A program made the position numbers and the translations under genes. A stretch of DNA of 5,959 bases, from NCBI GenBank assembly GCA_903872005.1, contig CAIQJD010000985.1, positions 1 through 5,959 on the forward strand, read 5' to 3'. This DNA comes from an uncultured bacterium. GTDB taxonomy: Bacteria > Chloroflexota > Anaerolineae > JACIWP01. Below are positions 1 to 5,736 of the stretch, in pieces. The notes beneath the pieces were generated by a model. The model did no database searches. It saw only the letters and a list, made by a program, of their open reading frames with translations, and was not told the DNA's origin. Numbering within the stretch: position 1 is the first letter of the stretch; each line of letters opens with the position of its first letter.

Positions 1-1380
1 GATACGGCCGACCGGCTCTACTTTGAGCCGTTGACGCTGGAAGATGTGCTGAATATCGTGGACGAGGAGCAGCCGGCCGGCGTGATCGTGCAGTTCGGCG
101 GGCAGACGCCGCTCAACCTGGCCCAGGCGCTGGCCGAAGCCGGCGTCCCGATTTGGGGCACGTCGCCCGATTCGATTGACTGGGCCGAGGATCGGGGCCG
201 CATGGGCGCTCTGTTGGAGCAATTGGGCATCCCACAGCCGGAGAGCGGCGTGGCGCGCGACGCCGGCGAGGCCCACGCGGTCGCGGCGCGCATCGGTTTC
301 CCGTTGCTGCTGCGGCCGTCTTATGTGTTGGGCGGGCGCGGCATGGCGATCATCTACAACGAGCGCGAGCTGGATGCGTTCCTCAGCGAAGCGATGGCCG
401 CCTCACAAGGTCGCGTCATTCTGCTGGACCGCTTTGTCGAGGATGCCTTCGAGATTGACGTGGACGCGCTATGCGACGGTCAGCAGGTAGTCATCGGCGG
501 CGTCATGCAGCATATTGAAGAGGCCGGCATCCATTCCGGCGATTCGGCCTGCGTCTTGCCGCCCTATAAAGTGAGCCTGTATCATCTGAATATCATCCGG
601 GATTATACGCAGCAGATGGGTCTGGCGCTGCAGGTGCGCGGCTTGATGAACGCGCAGTTCGCCATCAAGGACGAAGTCGTCTACGTGTTGGAAGTGAATC
701 CGCGCGCCTCGCGCACGGTGCCCTTCGTCAGCAAGGCGACCGGCGTGTCGCTGGCGCGAGTGGCCGCCGGCGTGATTGCCGGCCGTAGCTTGACGGAGCT
801 GGGCTTCACCGCAGAACCGACCGTCAAGGGCTTCTTCGTCAAGGAGAGCGTGCTGCCCTTCCGCAAGCTGGAGGGCGTGGACGCGCGCCTGGGGCCAGAG
901 ATGCACAGCACCGGCGAGGTGATGGGCAGCGCCGGCACGTTCGGGGAAGCCTTCGCCAAGGCAGAATTGGCCGCCGGCATGCCGCTCCCGACGGCCGGCA
1001 GCGTGCTGATCAGCGTCAACGATTTCGACAAGGGCGCCATCGTCAAGATCGCGCGCGATCTGGCGCGCATGGGCTTTCGGCTGTTGGCGACGCACGGCAC
1101 GGCCGAATGGCTCCGCAAAGTGGGGCTGGATGTGACGGGGATCAATAAGGTCAGCCAGGGCAGCCCGCACATCGTGGACGCCATCGCCGGCGGCCAGATT
1201 GGCCTCATTATCAACACGCCATTGGGCCATTCGGCCTACAGTGATGGCCGGCAGTTGCGCCAGGCCGCCACGCGCTACGGCATTCCCATGTGTACGACCC
1301 TCTCCGCGGCGACTTCAGCGGTCGGCGGGATACATGCCCTGCGCGAGAAGAATATGACGGTGCGGAGTTTGCAGGGCTAG
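1..1380 (+). CDS. carB: carbamoyl-phosphate synthase large subunit CarB, 5'-truncated by the window edge (C-terminal 459 aa)
   Basis: CarB makes carbamoyl phosphate from glutamine-derived ammonia, bicarbonate and two ATP, for pyrimidine and arginine synthesis in the cytoplasm. The reading frame is open from base 1, so the start lies upstream; the family is about 1,070 residues, so a little over half is missing. Numbering from base 1, VQFGGQTPLNLA (about 30-41) ends the pre-ATP-grasp part of the second synthetase half. The ATP-grasp domain follows, with LLLRPSYVLGGRGM near 102-115, IEEAGIHSGDSA near 172-183, and probable Mg ligands Gln219, Glu231 and Asn233 (NAQF, EVNPRASRT). The C-terminal MGS-like domain starts near 310 and keeps residues that line up with the E. 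coli UMP/IMP/ornithine effector site: Ser338, Lys344, Thr364, Thr367 and Lys383. Allosteric control is therefore likely retained (inference). No intrinsic terminator is visible after the TAG stop. Confidence 0.97.
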   Translation, partial: DTADRLYFEPLTLEDVLNIVDEEQPAGVIVQFGGQTPLNLAQALAEAGVPIWGTSPDSIDWAEDRGRMGALLEQLGIPQPESGVARDAGEAHAVAARIGFPLLLRPSYVLGGRGMAIIYNERELDAFLSEAMAASQGRVILLDRFVEDAFEIDVDALCDGQQVVIGGVMQHIEEAGIHSGDSACVLPPYKVSLYHLNIIRDYTQQMGLALQVRGLMNAQFAIKDEVVYVLEVNPRASRTVPFVSKATGVSLARVAAGVIAGRSLTELGFTAEPTVKGFFVKESVLPFRKLEGVDARLGPEMHSTGEVMGSAGTFGEAFAKAELAAGMPLPTAGSVLISVNDFDKGAIVKIARDLARMGFRLLATHGTAEWLRKVGLDVTGINKVSQGSPHIVDAIAGGQIGLIINTPLGHSAYSDGRQLRQAATRYGIPMCTTLSAATSAVGGIHALREKNMTVRSLQG

Positions 1381-1400
1381 GAACGTGACATGCTCATGCG

Positions 1401-1568
1401 CTATGACTTGGAAGGGAAGTTGTCGGGGGTTGTGATGCGCCTGAGCCACGCGACCGCATCGAAATCGTTGTCGGAACTGACCAGAGAAACGATGCCCCTA
1501 TGACGGCAAGCCAACGCAATCAGCGCGTCATTGAAAGGGAACAGTCGCCGCGTCAGACGGTTACGCAG
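1401..1568 (-). pseudogene. remnant of a PIN-domain (VapC-like) toxin, C-terminal part only
   Basis: On the minus strand an open frame ending at the TAG at 1403-1401 reads RLFPFNDALIALACRHRG, then IVSLVSSDNDFDAVAWL and RRITTPDNF. This is the pattern of the last 50 or so residues of PIN-domain ribonucleases: a conserved Asp in a DALIA helix (codon 1529-1527), then a strand with S-S-D-N-D-F carrying the last acidic residues, then a short tail ending in a TP-x-x-F motif. The N-terminal half, with the first catalytic Asp, is absent. Upstream of about 1568 the frame becomes Gly/Arg-rich low-complexity sequence and then runs into the rpe promoter and start. No antitoxin gene is present. I infer a decayed type II toxin-antitoxin locus. 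It lies tail to tail with carB, 20 nt apart. A chance resemblance is possible but unlikely given the ordered motifs. Confidence 0.6.
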
Positions 1569-1626
1569 GGCACGCCGGCCGCCGGCGCCTCCTCCGCCCA
1601 GCCACCCTCCGTCCGAGATTTCATCT

Positions 1627-1655
1627 TTGCATTTTCGTCCAGACGCGTGTACAAT
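1627..1655 (+). promoter_or_regulatory. probable sigma70-type promoter of rpe
   Basis: A -10 box TACAAT (1650-1655) matches TATAAT at 5 of 6 positions. It lies 17 nt after TTGCAT (1627-1632), which keeps the TTG of the -35 consensus; TTTGCA one base earlier is an alternative with an 18-nt spacer. Transcription would start near 1661-1663, almost directly at the ribosome binding site, giving a leader of only about 12-14 nt. The local sequence is also AT-richer than its surroundings. Confidence 0.55.
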
Positions 1656-1663
1656 ATGGCCCC

Positions 1664-1669
1664 AGGAGG
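1664..1669 (+). promoter_or_regulatory. ribosome binding site that sets the rpe start
   Basis: A perfect AGGAGG lies 5 nt before the GTG at 1675. The open frame extends upstream to 1531, but that extra 48-codon stretch is Arg/Pro low-complexity sequence unlike any Rpe and crosses the promoter, so GTG 1675 is the better start. Confidence 0.85.
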
Positions 1670-1674
1670 GCAAG

Positions 1675-2340
1675 GTGATCAAGATAGCGCCATCCATACT
1701 CTCCGCCGACTTTGCCCGTTTGGGGCAGCAACTGGCCGAGACCGAGGCCGCCGGCGCAGACTATATTCACGTGGACGTCATGGACGGCCACTTTGTCCCC
1801 AACTTGACCATCGGTCCTCTGATCGTTGAGGCGGTGCGCCGCTCAACGCGCTTGCCGCTGGACGTTCACCTGATGATCGAAGCGCCGGAGCGTTACATCG
1901 AAGCCTTTGCTAAGGCCGGCGCCGATATGCTCACCGTGCACGTCGAGACATGTCCCCACCTGCATCGCACCTTGCAGCAAATCAAGGCGACCGGCCGGCG
2001 CGCCGGCGTCTCGGTCAACCCGTCCACGCCCCTGGTCGCGTTGGAGGAGATTGTGGAAGACGTTGACCTGCTCGTGGTGATGACGGTCAACCCCGGCTTC
2101 GGGGGGCAGACCTTCATCGAGCGCGGTTTGCAGAAGGTGAAGCAGGCGCGCGTTTTGTTGGATCAACGGCAGGCCAATGCTGAGCTGGAAGTGGACGGCG
2201 GAATCAATGCGGGCTGGGCCAAACTGGCGGCGGCGGCCGGCGCGGATGTCCTGGTGGCCGGCTCGGCCGTATATGGCGCCGCCGACGGCCTTGCGGCGGC
2301 TATCGCGCGGCTGCGCGCTGCCGCGCAGAGTGCAGCGTGA
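1675..2340 (+). CDS. rpe: ribulose-phosphate 3-epimerase
   Basis: Rpe interconverts D-ribulose 5-phosphate and D-xylulose 5-phosphate in the pentose phosphate pathway (or Calvin cycle). From the GTG start the protein has 221 residues, the normal family length, and forms one TIM barrel. Signature segments appear in order: IAPSILSADF (4-13, with Ser8), HVDVMDGHFVPN (32-43), DVHLMI (63-68), VSVNPSTPL (112-120), MTVNPGFGGQ (136-145, phosphate-binding loop region), EVDGGIN (172-178) and VLVAGSAVYG (192-201). The metal ligands expected from the family are His32, Asp34, His65 and Asp174, with Asp34 and Asp174 as the acid/base pair; all are present. The gene has its own promoter and a perfect Shine-Dalgarno sequence, so it is probably transcribed apart from carB. 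It converges with rpmB. In Bacillus, rpe is likewise near rpmB and yloU (recalled knowledge). Confidence 0.97.
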   Translation: MIKIAPSILSADFARLGQQLAETEAAGADYIHVDVMDGHFVPNLTIGPLIVEAVRRSTRLPLDVHLMIEAPERYIEAFAKAGADMLTVHVETCPHLHRTLQQIKATGRRAGVSVNPSTPLVALEEIVEDVDLLVVMTVNPGFGGQTFIERGLQKVKQARVLLDQRQANAELEVDGGINAGWAKLAAAAGADVLVAGSAVYGAADGLAAAIARLRAAAQSAA

Positions 2341-2350
2341 CCGTGGGCCA

Positions 2351-2385
2351 TAAAAGAAAAGCCGACAGCCTTGCGGCTGCCGGCT
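2351..2385 (-). terminator. intrinsic terminator of rpmB (GCAA loop)
   Basis: Read on the minus strand, the stem GCCGGCAGCC (2384-2375), loop GCAA (2374-2371) and stem GGCTGTCGGC (2370-2361) pair over 10 bp with one G-U wobble, and an extra A-U pair closes the base. TTTTCTTTTA (2360-2351) follows at once. The loop is of the GNRA type. Read on the plus strand the wobble becomes an A-C mismatch and no T-run follows, so it should act mainly for rpmB and only weakly for rpe. Confidence 0.88.
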
Positions 2386-2408
2386 CTACTATCTTGACAG
2401 CAAGAACG

Positions 2409-2597
2409 TCATTCCTTGTGCAGCGTCTTCAGACACTTGGCGCATACATTGAGCTGTTGCTCGACGCCATCTACCACAACGACCGCCTTCTGTACATTCG
2501 GACGCCACTGGCGCAGGGTCCGAACTTTAGAGTGGCTGACGTTGTGGCCAAATTGCGGACGCTTGCCGCAAATAGCGCATTTGGCCACGGTGCTCAC
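2409..2597 (-). CDS. rpmB: 50S ribosomal protein L28 (bL28), zinc-binding form
   Basis: bL28 is a small protein of the large ribosomal subunit near the E-site region. The 62-residue product opens with AKCAICGKRPQFGHNVSHS and continues with RTLRQWRPNVQ, both family hallmarks. It has two CxxC pairs, Cys7/Cys10 and Cys52/Cys55, so it is the zinc-ribbon (C+) paralogue type. The start is ambiguous between two in-frame GTG codons. GTG 2597 has AAGGA 5 nt upstream (2607-2603). GTG 2588 would give the usual V/M-AKC start and a 59-residue protein, with only a G-rich stretch about 8 nt upstream. I give the longer form on the strength of the ribosome binding site. The gene runs against its neighbours and has its own promoter and terminator. 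A zinc-free second L28, if present, would lie outside the window. Confidence 0.97.
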   Translation of the reverse strand: MSTVAKCAICGKRPQFGHNVSHSKVRTLRQWRPNVQKAVVVVDGVEQQLNVCAKCLKTLHKE

Positions 2598-2664
2598 CCC
2601 TTTCCTTCAGATTGCCGGCGCCAGAGGGCAGGGATGCTACCTGCGTCGCCAGCGCAACAGCGCC

Positions 2665-2693
2665 AATATACCATAGAGAGCAGTTTCGCGCAA
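2665..2693 (-). promoter_or_regulatory. probable extended -10 promoter of rpmB
   Basis: On the minus strand TTGCGC (2693-2688) is followed after exactly 17 nt by TATATT (2670-2665). A TGG triplet directly before the -10 box (2673-2671) gives the extended TGn motif. Transcription should start near 2658, leaving a leader of about 60 nt before GTG 2597. The leader holds a small possible hairpin, GCAGG / CCTGC with a 7-nt loop. The 142-nt gap between rpmB and the divergent Asp23-family gene contains no equally convincing plus-strand promoter. Confidence 0.7.
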
Positions 2694-2728
2694 CTTCGCC
2701 ACCGGGCACGTGTTAGTCAGTAGATGGC

Positions 2729-2733
2729 AGGAG
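2729..2733 (+). promoter_or_regulatory. ribosome binding site that sets the Asp23-family start
   Basis: AGGAG lies 6 nt before ATG 2740. An in-frame GTG at 2710 would add ten residues with no family similarity and would place this ribosome binding site inside the gene, so ATG 2740 is preferred. Confidence 0.75.
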
Positions 2734-2739
2734 ACGAGA

Positions 2740-3090
2740 ATGTCTGATCGAACGAACCTCGGCCATATCCATGTATCTCCGCAAGCGATAGCGACCCTGG
2801 CCAGCTCGGCGGCGATGGGTTCGTATGGCGTCGTTGGCATGACGAACAAGAACCTGGCCGGCGACTTGGCTGAGATTCTCCAGAAAGAGAGTTGGCGGCG
2901 CGGCGTGGAGGTTGAGCTACAAGGCGACCAGATCGTCATTGACCTCTATGTAGTGCTGGAGTATGGGCTGCGGCTATCCGAAGTCGCGCACAATGTCATG
3001 AGCGCGGTGAAGTATCAGGTCGAGAAGTCGCTGGGTGTACCCATTGGAGCCGTGAATATTCATATTCAAGGCGTGCGGATCAGCGCGTAG
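2740..3090 (+). CDS. Asp23/Gls24 family (YloU-like) envelope stress protein
   Basis: The 116-residue product fits the Asp23/Gls24 (DUF322) family in length and pattern: IHVSPQAIATLAS at 10-22, GSYGVVGM at 27-34, VIDLYVVLEYGLRLSEVAHN at 66-85, a VKYQVE segment near 90-95, and the closing VNIHIQGVRIS at 105-115. There is no signal peptide and no membrane segment, so it is cytoplasmic. Gram-positive members attach to the membrane through partners or respond to alkaline or envelope stress. The YloU subgroup next to yloV has no settled biochemical role; a link with fatty-acid kinase or envelope lipid homeostasis is inferred only from its neighbours. It is the first gene of the probable operon with fakA, degV and recG, 54 nt before fakA, and is divergent from rpmB. 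I see no clear promoter of its own. Confidence 0.92.
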   Translation: MSDRTNLGHIHVSPQAIATLASSAAMGSYGVVGMTNKNLAGDLAEILQKESWRRGVEVELQGDQIVIDLYVVLEYGLRLSEVAHNVMSAVKYQVEKSLGVPIGAVNIHIQGVRISA

Positions 3091-3129
3091 GCGCGTCTGC
3101 GGTGAGCGTTCGGTCATTTTGGAGTTCCC

Positions 3130-3134
3130 GGAGG
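3130..3134 (+). promoter_or_regulatory. ribosome binding site supporting the TTG start of fakA
   Basis: GGAGG (within GGAGGGAG) lies 10 nt before TTG 3145. The next in-frame ATG, at 3250, would remove the conserved N-terminal helix of the DAK2 domain and has no comparable site, so the rare TTG start is favoured. Confidence 0.65.
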
Positions 3135-3144
3135 GAGACGGGCA

Positions 3145-4833
3145 TTGACTAGCGGAGATACCGTAGAGAAGACGTTCCAGCCGGCCGGCGCAGCGCCGAA
3201 GAGCGGGCACGCCGGCATCTGGAGTTGTGACGGCCAAGAGTGGCGCCGTATGATTCAGGCCGCAATGTTGTGGTTTGAGCGCCATATTCAAGCGGTCAAT
3301 GCCCTGAATGTGTTTCCTGTGCCGGACGGCGACACGGGGACGAACATGTATCTCACCCTCCAGGCTGCCTGGCAGGAGATCGCGAATTCCACGGATGCTT
3401 CTGTCGCGCCCATCGCGCAGGCTATCGCGCACGGCGCGCTGATGGGCGCGCGAGGCAATTCGGGCGTCATCCTCTCGCAGTTGTTCCGTGGCATGTCGCA
3501 GGTCCTGGAGCGCGTGACGGAGGTGGACCCGACTGTCTTCGCGCAGTCTTTGCAGCAGGCGGCGACGACGGCGTACAAGGCGGTCATTCGGCCGGTGGAA
3601 GGCACGATCTTGACCGTGGCGCGCCACGCTGCGCGCGCCGGCATAGAAGCGGCCGAGGGGGGCGCGGACCTGACGGCGCTGCTGACGCTGGTTGTGGAGG
3701 CGACGCACAGAGCGGTGCAAGAGACGCCTTCGCAATTGCCGGTATTGGCTGAGGCCGGCGTCGTGGATGCCGGCGGGCAGGGGTTCTTCTTCATCTTGCA
3801 GGGAATGGAGCGCTATTTGCGCGGGGAAGCCGTGGTGAGCGATGCGCCGGCTGCCGAGATGGAGATGGCGCATGCCGAGAGCCTGGAGGCCGAATACGGC
3901 TACGATGTGCAGTACATCTTGCAGGGCGAGAACCTGGATGTAGAGCGCATCCGCGCCGATATTCTGGCGATGGGCGATTCGGTCCTGGTGGTGGGCGACT
4001 CGAAGACGATCAAAGTGCATGTGCATACGCCGGAGCCAGGGACGCCGATCAATTATGGTGTGAGCAAGGGGTCGCTGAGCCGCGTGATCATCGAGAACAT
4101 GCAGGAACAGTATCAGGACTTCGTGAAGAAGAGCCAGCCGGCGCCGGCGCAACCGCCGCATCCTAAAGCAGCTCCGGCCCCGGTCGCAGTGGTGGCGGTC
4201 GCGAGCGGCGATGGCCTCAAGAGAGTCTTCGAAAGCCTTGGCGCAGCGATGATCGTATACGGCGGCCAAACCATGAATCCAAGCACCGAGGACTGGCTCA
4301 AGGCCATCGAGCAGGTGGACAGCCCGGAGATATTACTGCTGCCGAACAACGGGAATGTCATCTTGACGGCCCAGCAGGCGGAGGGGCTTGCGAGCCGGCG
4401 CGTGCGGGTGGTACCCACGCGTACCATTCCGCAAGGGATTGGCGCGCTGCTCGCTTTCAATAATCAGGTTGATGTGGATGCCAATGCCCAGATGATGCTG
4501 GAAGCAGCCCAGTTGGTGCAGACCGGCGAGGTGACCCGCGCCGTGCGTTCCGTCACGTTGGATGGGCTGAAAGTGGAGCAGGGGCAAATCATCGGCTTGT
4601 TGAACGACAAGCTGGTAACGGCCAATAGCAGTATTGAGGAAGTGGTGCAGGTACTCTTGCGCGAGATGCGCGCGGAAGAAATGGAAATCATCACGCTGTA
4701 CTATGGTGATGGGACGACGGAAGAACAGGCGCAAGCACTGGCCGACGCCCTCAAAGCCGAGTACCCGAATCAAGAAATCGAGACCGTGTACGGGGGACAG
4801 CCCCACTATGCCTATCTGGTCTCCGGCGAGTAG
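3145..4833 (+). CDS. fakA: DAK2-domain fatty-acid kinase subunit A (FakA/YloV-like)
   Basis: FakA is the ATP-dependent kinase that phosphorylates fatty acids bound to FakB (DegV) proteins, making acyl-phosphate for phospholipid synthesis. The 562-residue length matches the family (about 550). The N-terminal DAK2 nucleotide domain has NVFPVPDGDTGTNM (55-68, with the Mg-binding Asp cluster), MGARGNSGVILSQLFRG (100-116), RPVEGTILTVAR (149-160) and VVDAGGQGFF (206-215). A middle domain follows with YGYDVQYIL (251-259) and SKTIKVHVHTPEPG (286-299). A Pro/Ala-rich linker (about 331-349) leads to the C-terminal domain with LLLPNNGNV (397-405) and VVPTRTIPQGIGALLAF (422-438). The first 25 or so residues, before IWSCDGQEW, are a non-conserved extension. 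The usual Cys of the middle-domain GYC motif is Asp254 here. The kinase call is strong because degV follows 37 nt downstream; substrate specificity is inferred. Confidence 0.93.
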   Translation: MTSGDTVEKTFQPAGAAPKSGHAGIWSCDGQEWRRMIQAAMLWFERHIQAVNALNVFPVPDGDTGTNMYLTLQAAWQEIANSTDASVAPIAQAIAHGALMGARGNSGVILSQLFRGMSQVLERVTEVDPTVFAQSLQQAATTAYKAVIRPVEGTILTVARHAARAGIEAAEGGADLTALLTLVVEATHRAVQETPSQLPVLAEAGVVDAGGQGFFFILQGMERYLRGEAVVSDAPAAEMEMAHAESLEAEYGYDVQYILQGENLDVERIRADILAMGDSVLVVGDSKTIKVHVHTPEPGTPINYGVSKGSLSRVIIENMQEQYQDFVKKSQPAPAQPPHPKAAPAPVAVVAVASGDGLKRVFESLGAAMIVYGGQTMNPSTEDWLKAIEQVDSPEILLLPNNGNVILTAQQAEGLASRRVRVVPTRTIPQGIGALLAFNNQVDVDANAQMMLEAAQLVQTGEVTRAVRSVTLDGLKVEQGQIIGLLNDKLVTANSSIEEVVQVLLREMRAEEMEIITLYYGDGTTEEQAQALADALKAEYPNQEIETVYGGQPHYAYLVSGE

Positions 4834-4847
4834 CCGGCTGCGCGTGC

Positions 4848-4855
4848 AGGGGAGG
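4848..4855 (+). promoter_or_regulatory. strong but distant Shine-Dalgarno of degV
   Basis: AGGGGAGG ends 15 nt before ATG 4871, longer than the usual 5-10 nt. An in-frame TAA at 4865-4867 rules out any earlier start in this frame. A weaker GAGAG (4857-4861) at 9 nt spacing may be the site actually used. Confidence 0.45.
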
Positions 4856-4870
4856 CGAGAGCGATAAGTT

Positions 4871-5713
4871 ATGCCGAAAGTCACCGTCGTCACAGATAGC
4901 GCGGCCGCTTTGGACCCGACCATCGTACAACGTTACGGCATCAAAGTGCTGCCGCTCACGGTACACCTCGGCTCTGAGGTCTATCGTGAGGGGATAGACA
5001 TTACGGCGGATGAGTTCCTGACGCGGCTGGGAAAAGCCGGCTCATTTCCTACCATCACTCCACCGCCGATCCAAGATTTCTTCAAGTTGTATGAGGAGAC
5101 GACCCTGGCCGGCGGCAGCGTCCTCTCACTGCACGTCTCGGGGCAACTGGAGCGTGTGGTGGAGACGGCGCGCAAAGCCGGCGAGGGGTTCCTGGGCCGC
5201 AATCGCGTGGAGGTGATGGATTCGGAGACCATCTCGCTGGGGCAGGGTATTCTGGTGCAGGCAGCGGCTGAGGCGGCCGCGGCCGGCGAAAGCCTTGACG
5301 AGATTGTCCGCTTGATTCGTGGCATGGTCCCCCATGTCTATAGCATCTTCTTCGTGGAGACCCTCGATCACCTGGAACGACGCGGGCGTATTGGCGTGGC
5401 GCAGGCGATCCTCGGCTCCATGCTGGAAATCAAGCCGATCCTCACTATTGAGGACGGCGACTTGATCCCTATGGAAAAAGTGCGCTCGAATGATAAGGCC
5501 ATCGAGAAGTTGGTGGAGTTCATCGCCGAGTTCTCGCATGTGGATCAGCTCCTGATCCTGGCAGACCCTAGCCGGACAGATACCGGCGATCTCCTCGAAC
5601 AGCTCAAGCTCGTGTTCGGGGAGCGTGATCTACCGACGTTCACGTATGGGCCTTCTTTGGCGGCGCATCTGGGGCCGGCAGCGATGGGAGCGATCATCTA
5701 TGAGGGTCTCTAA
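4871..5713 (+). CDS. DegV family fatty-acid binding protein (FakB-like)
   Basis: DegV/FakB proteins hold a fatty acid in a buried pocket and present its carboxylate to FakA. The 280-residue product has the family length and layout: VTVVTDSAAALDP (4-16), LPLTVHLG (27-34), YREGIDIT (38-45), LSLHVSG (85-91), VEVMDSETISLGQG (113-126), IFFVETLDHLERRGRIG (159-175), EIKPILTIEDG (186-196) and FTYGPSLAAHLGPAAMG (257-273). Ser90 and His266 match pocket residues known to bind the carboxylate. The usual TSQP segment reads ITPP (62-65), and SGT reads SGQ (90-92), so the pocket rim differs from classical members. No signal peptide is present. It lies 37 nt after fakA and 23 nt before recG, which fits a FakA-FakB operon; the bound lipid cannot be told from sequence. 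In Bacillus, sdaAB-sdaAA occupy this position (recalled knowledge). Confidence 0.93.
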   Translation: MPKVTVVTDSAAALDPTIVQRYGIKVLPLTVHLGSEVYREGIDITADEFLTRLGKAGSFPTITPPPIQDFFKLYEETTLAGGSVLSLHVSGQLERVVETARKAGEGFLGRNRVEVMDSETISLGQGILVQAAAEAAAAGESLDEIVRLIRGMVPHVYSIFFVETLDHLERRGRIGVAQAILGSMLEIKPILTIEDGDLIPMEKVRSNDKAIEKLVEFIAEFSHVDQLLILADPSRTDTGDLLEQLKLVFGERDLPTFTYGPSLAAHLGPAAMGAIIYEGL

Positions 5714-5736
5714 GATCAGAGTACTTAAGGAGATAC

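Noticed and set aside
469..1230. Minus-strand open frame of 253 codons inside carB
   Set aside because: The opposite strand encodes unmistakable CarB motifs throughout; the translation is a His/Ala/Arg-rich shadow.
1390..1503. Short plus-strand frame (37 codons) just after carB
   Set aside because: It lies antisense to the PIN remnant, has no convincing ribosome binding site and no recognisable sequence.
1531..1674. Upstream extension of rpe by 48 codons
   Set aside because: The stretch is low-complexity Arg/Pro sequence, contains the promoter and ribosome binding site, and would make Rpe much longer than its family.
2707..2712. CACGTG palindrome upstream of the Asp23-family gene as an operator
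   Set aside because: A single 6-bp palindrome is expected by chance here and no longer dyad surrounds it.
2337..2723. Plus-strand open frame of 128 codons overlapping rpmB
   Set aside because: It is the reverse of the bL28 gene and its terminator and promoter; no ribosome binding site or domain supports it.
3091..3144. Possible terminator or attenuator between the Asp23-family gene and fakA
   Set aside because: GC-rich repeats are present but no stable stem followed by a T-run; it looks like a plain intercistronic spacer.
2974..4269. Long minus-strand open frame (431 codons) across the Asp23-family gene and fakA
   Set aside because: It is antisense to two clearly conserved genes, its translation is His/Arg/Gln-rich with no recognisable domain, and it mirrors GC-rich codon usage of the real strand.
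4333..4923. Minus-strand open frame of 196 codons over the end of fakA
   Set aside because: It is antisense to conserved FakA C-terminal sequence and the degV start, with no family resemblance.
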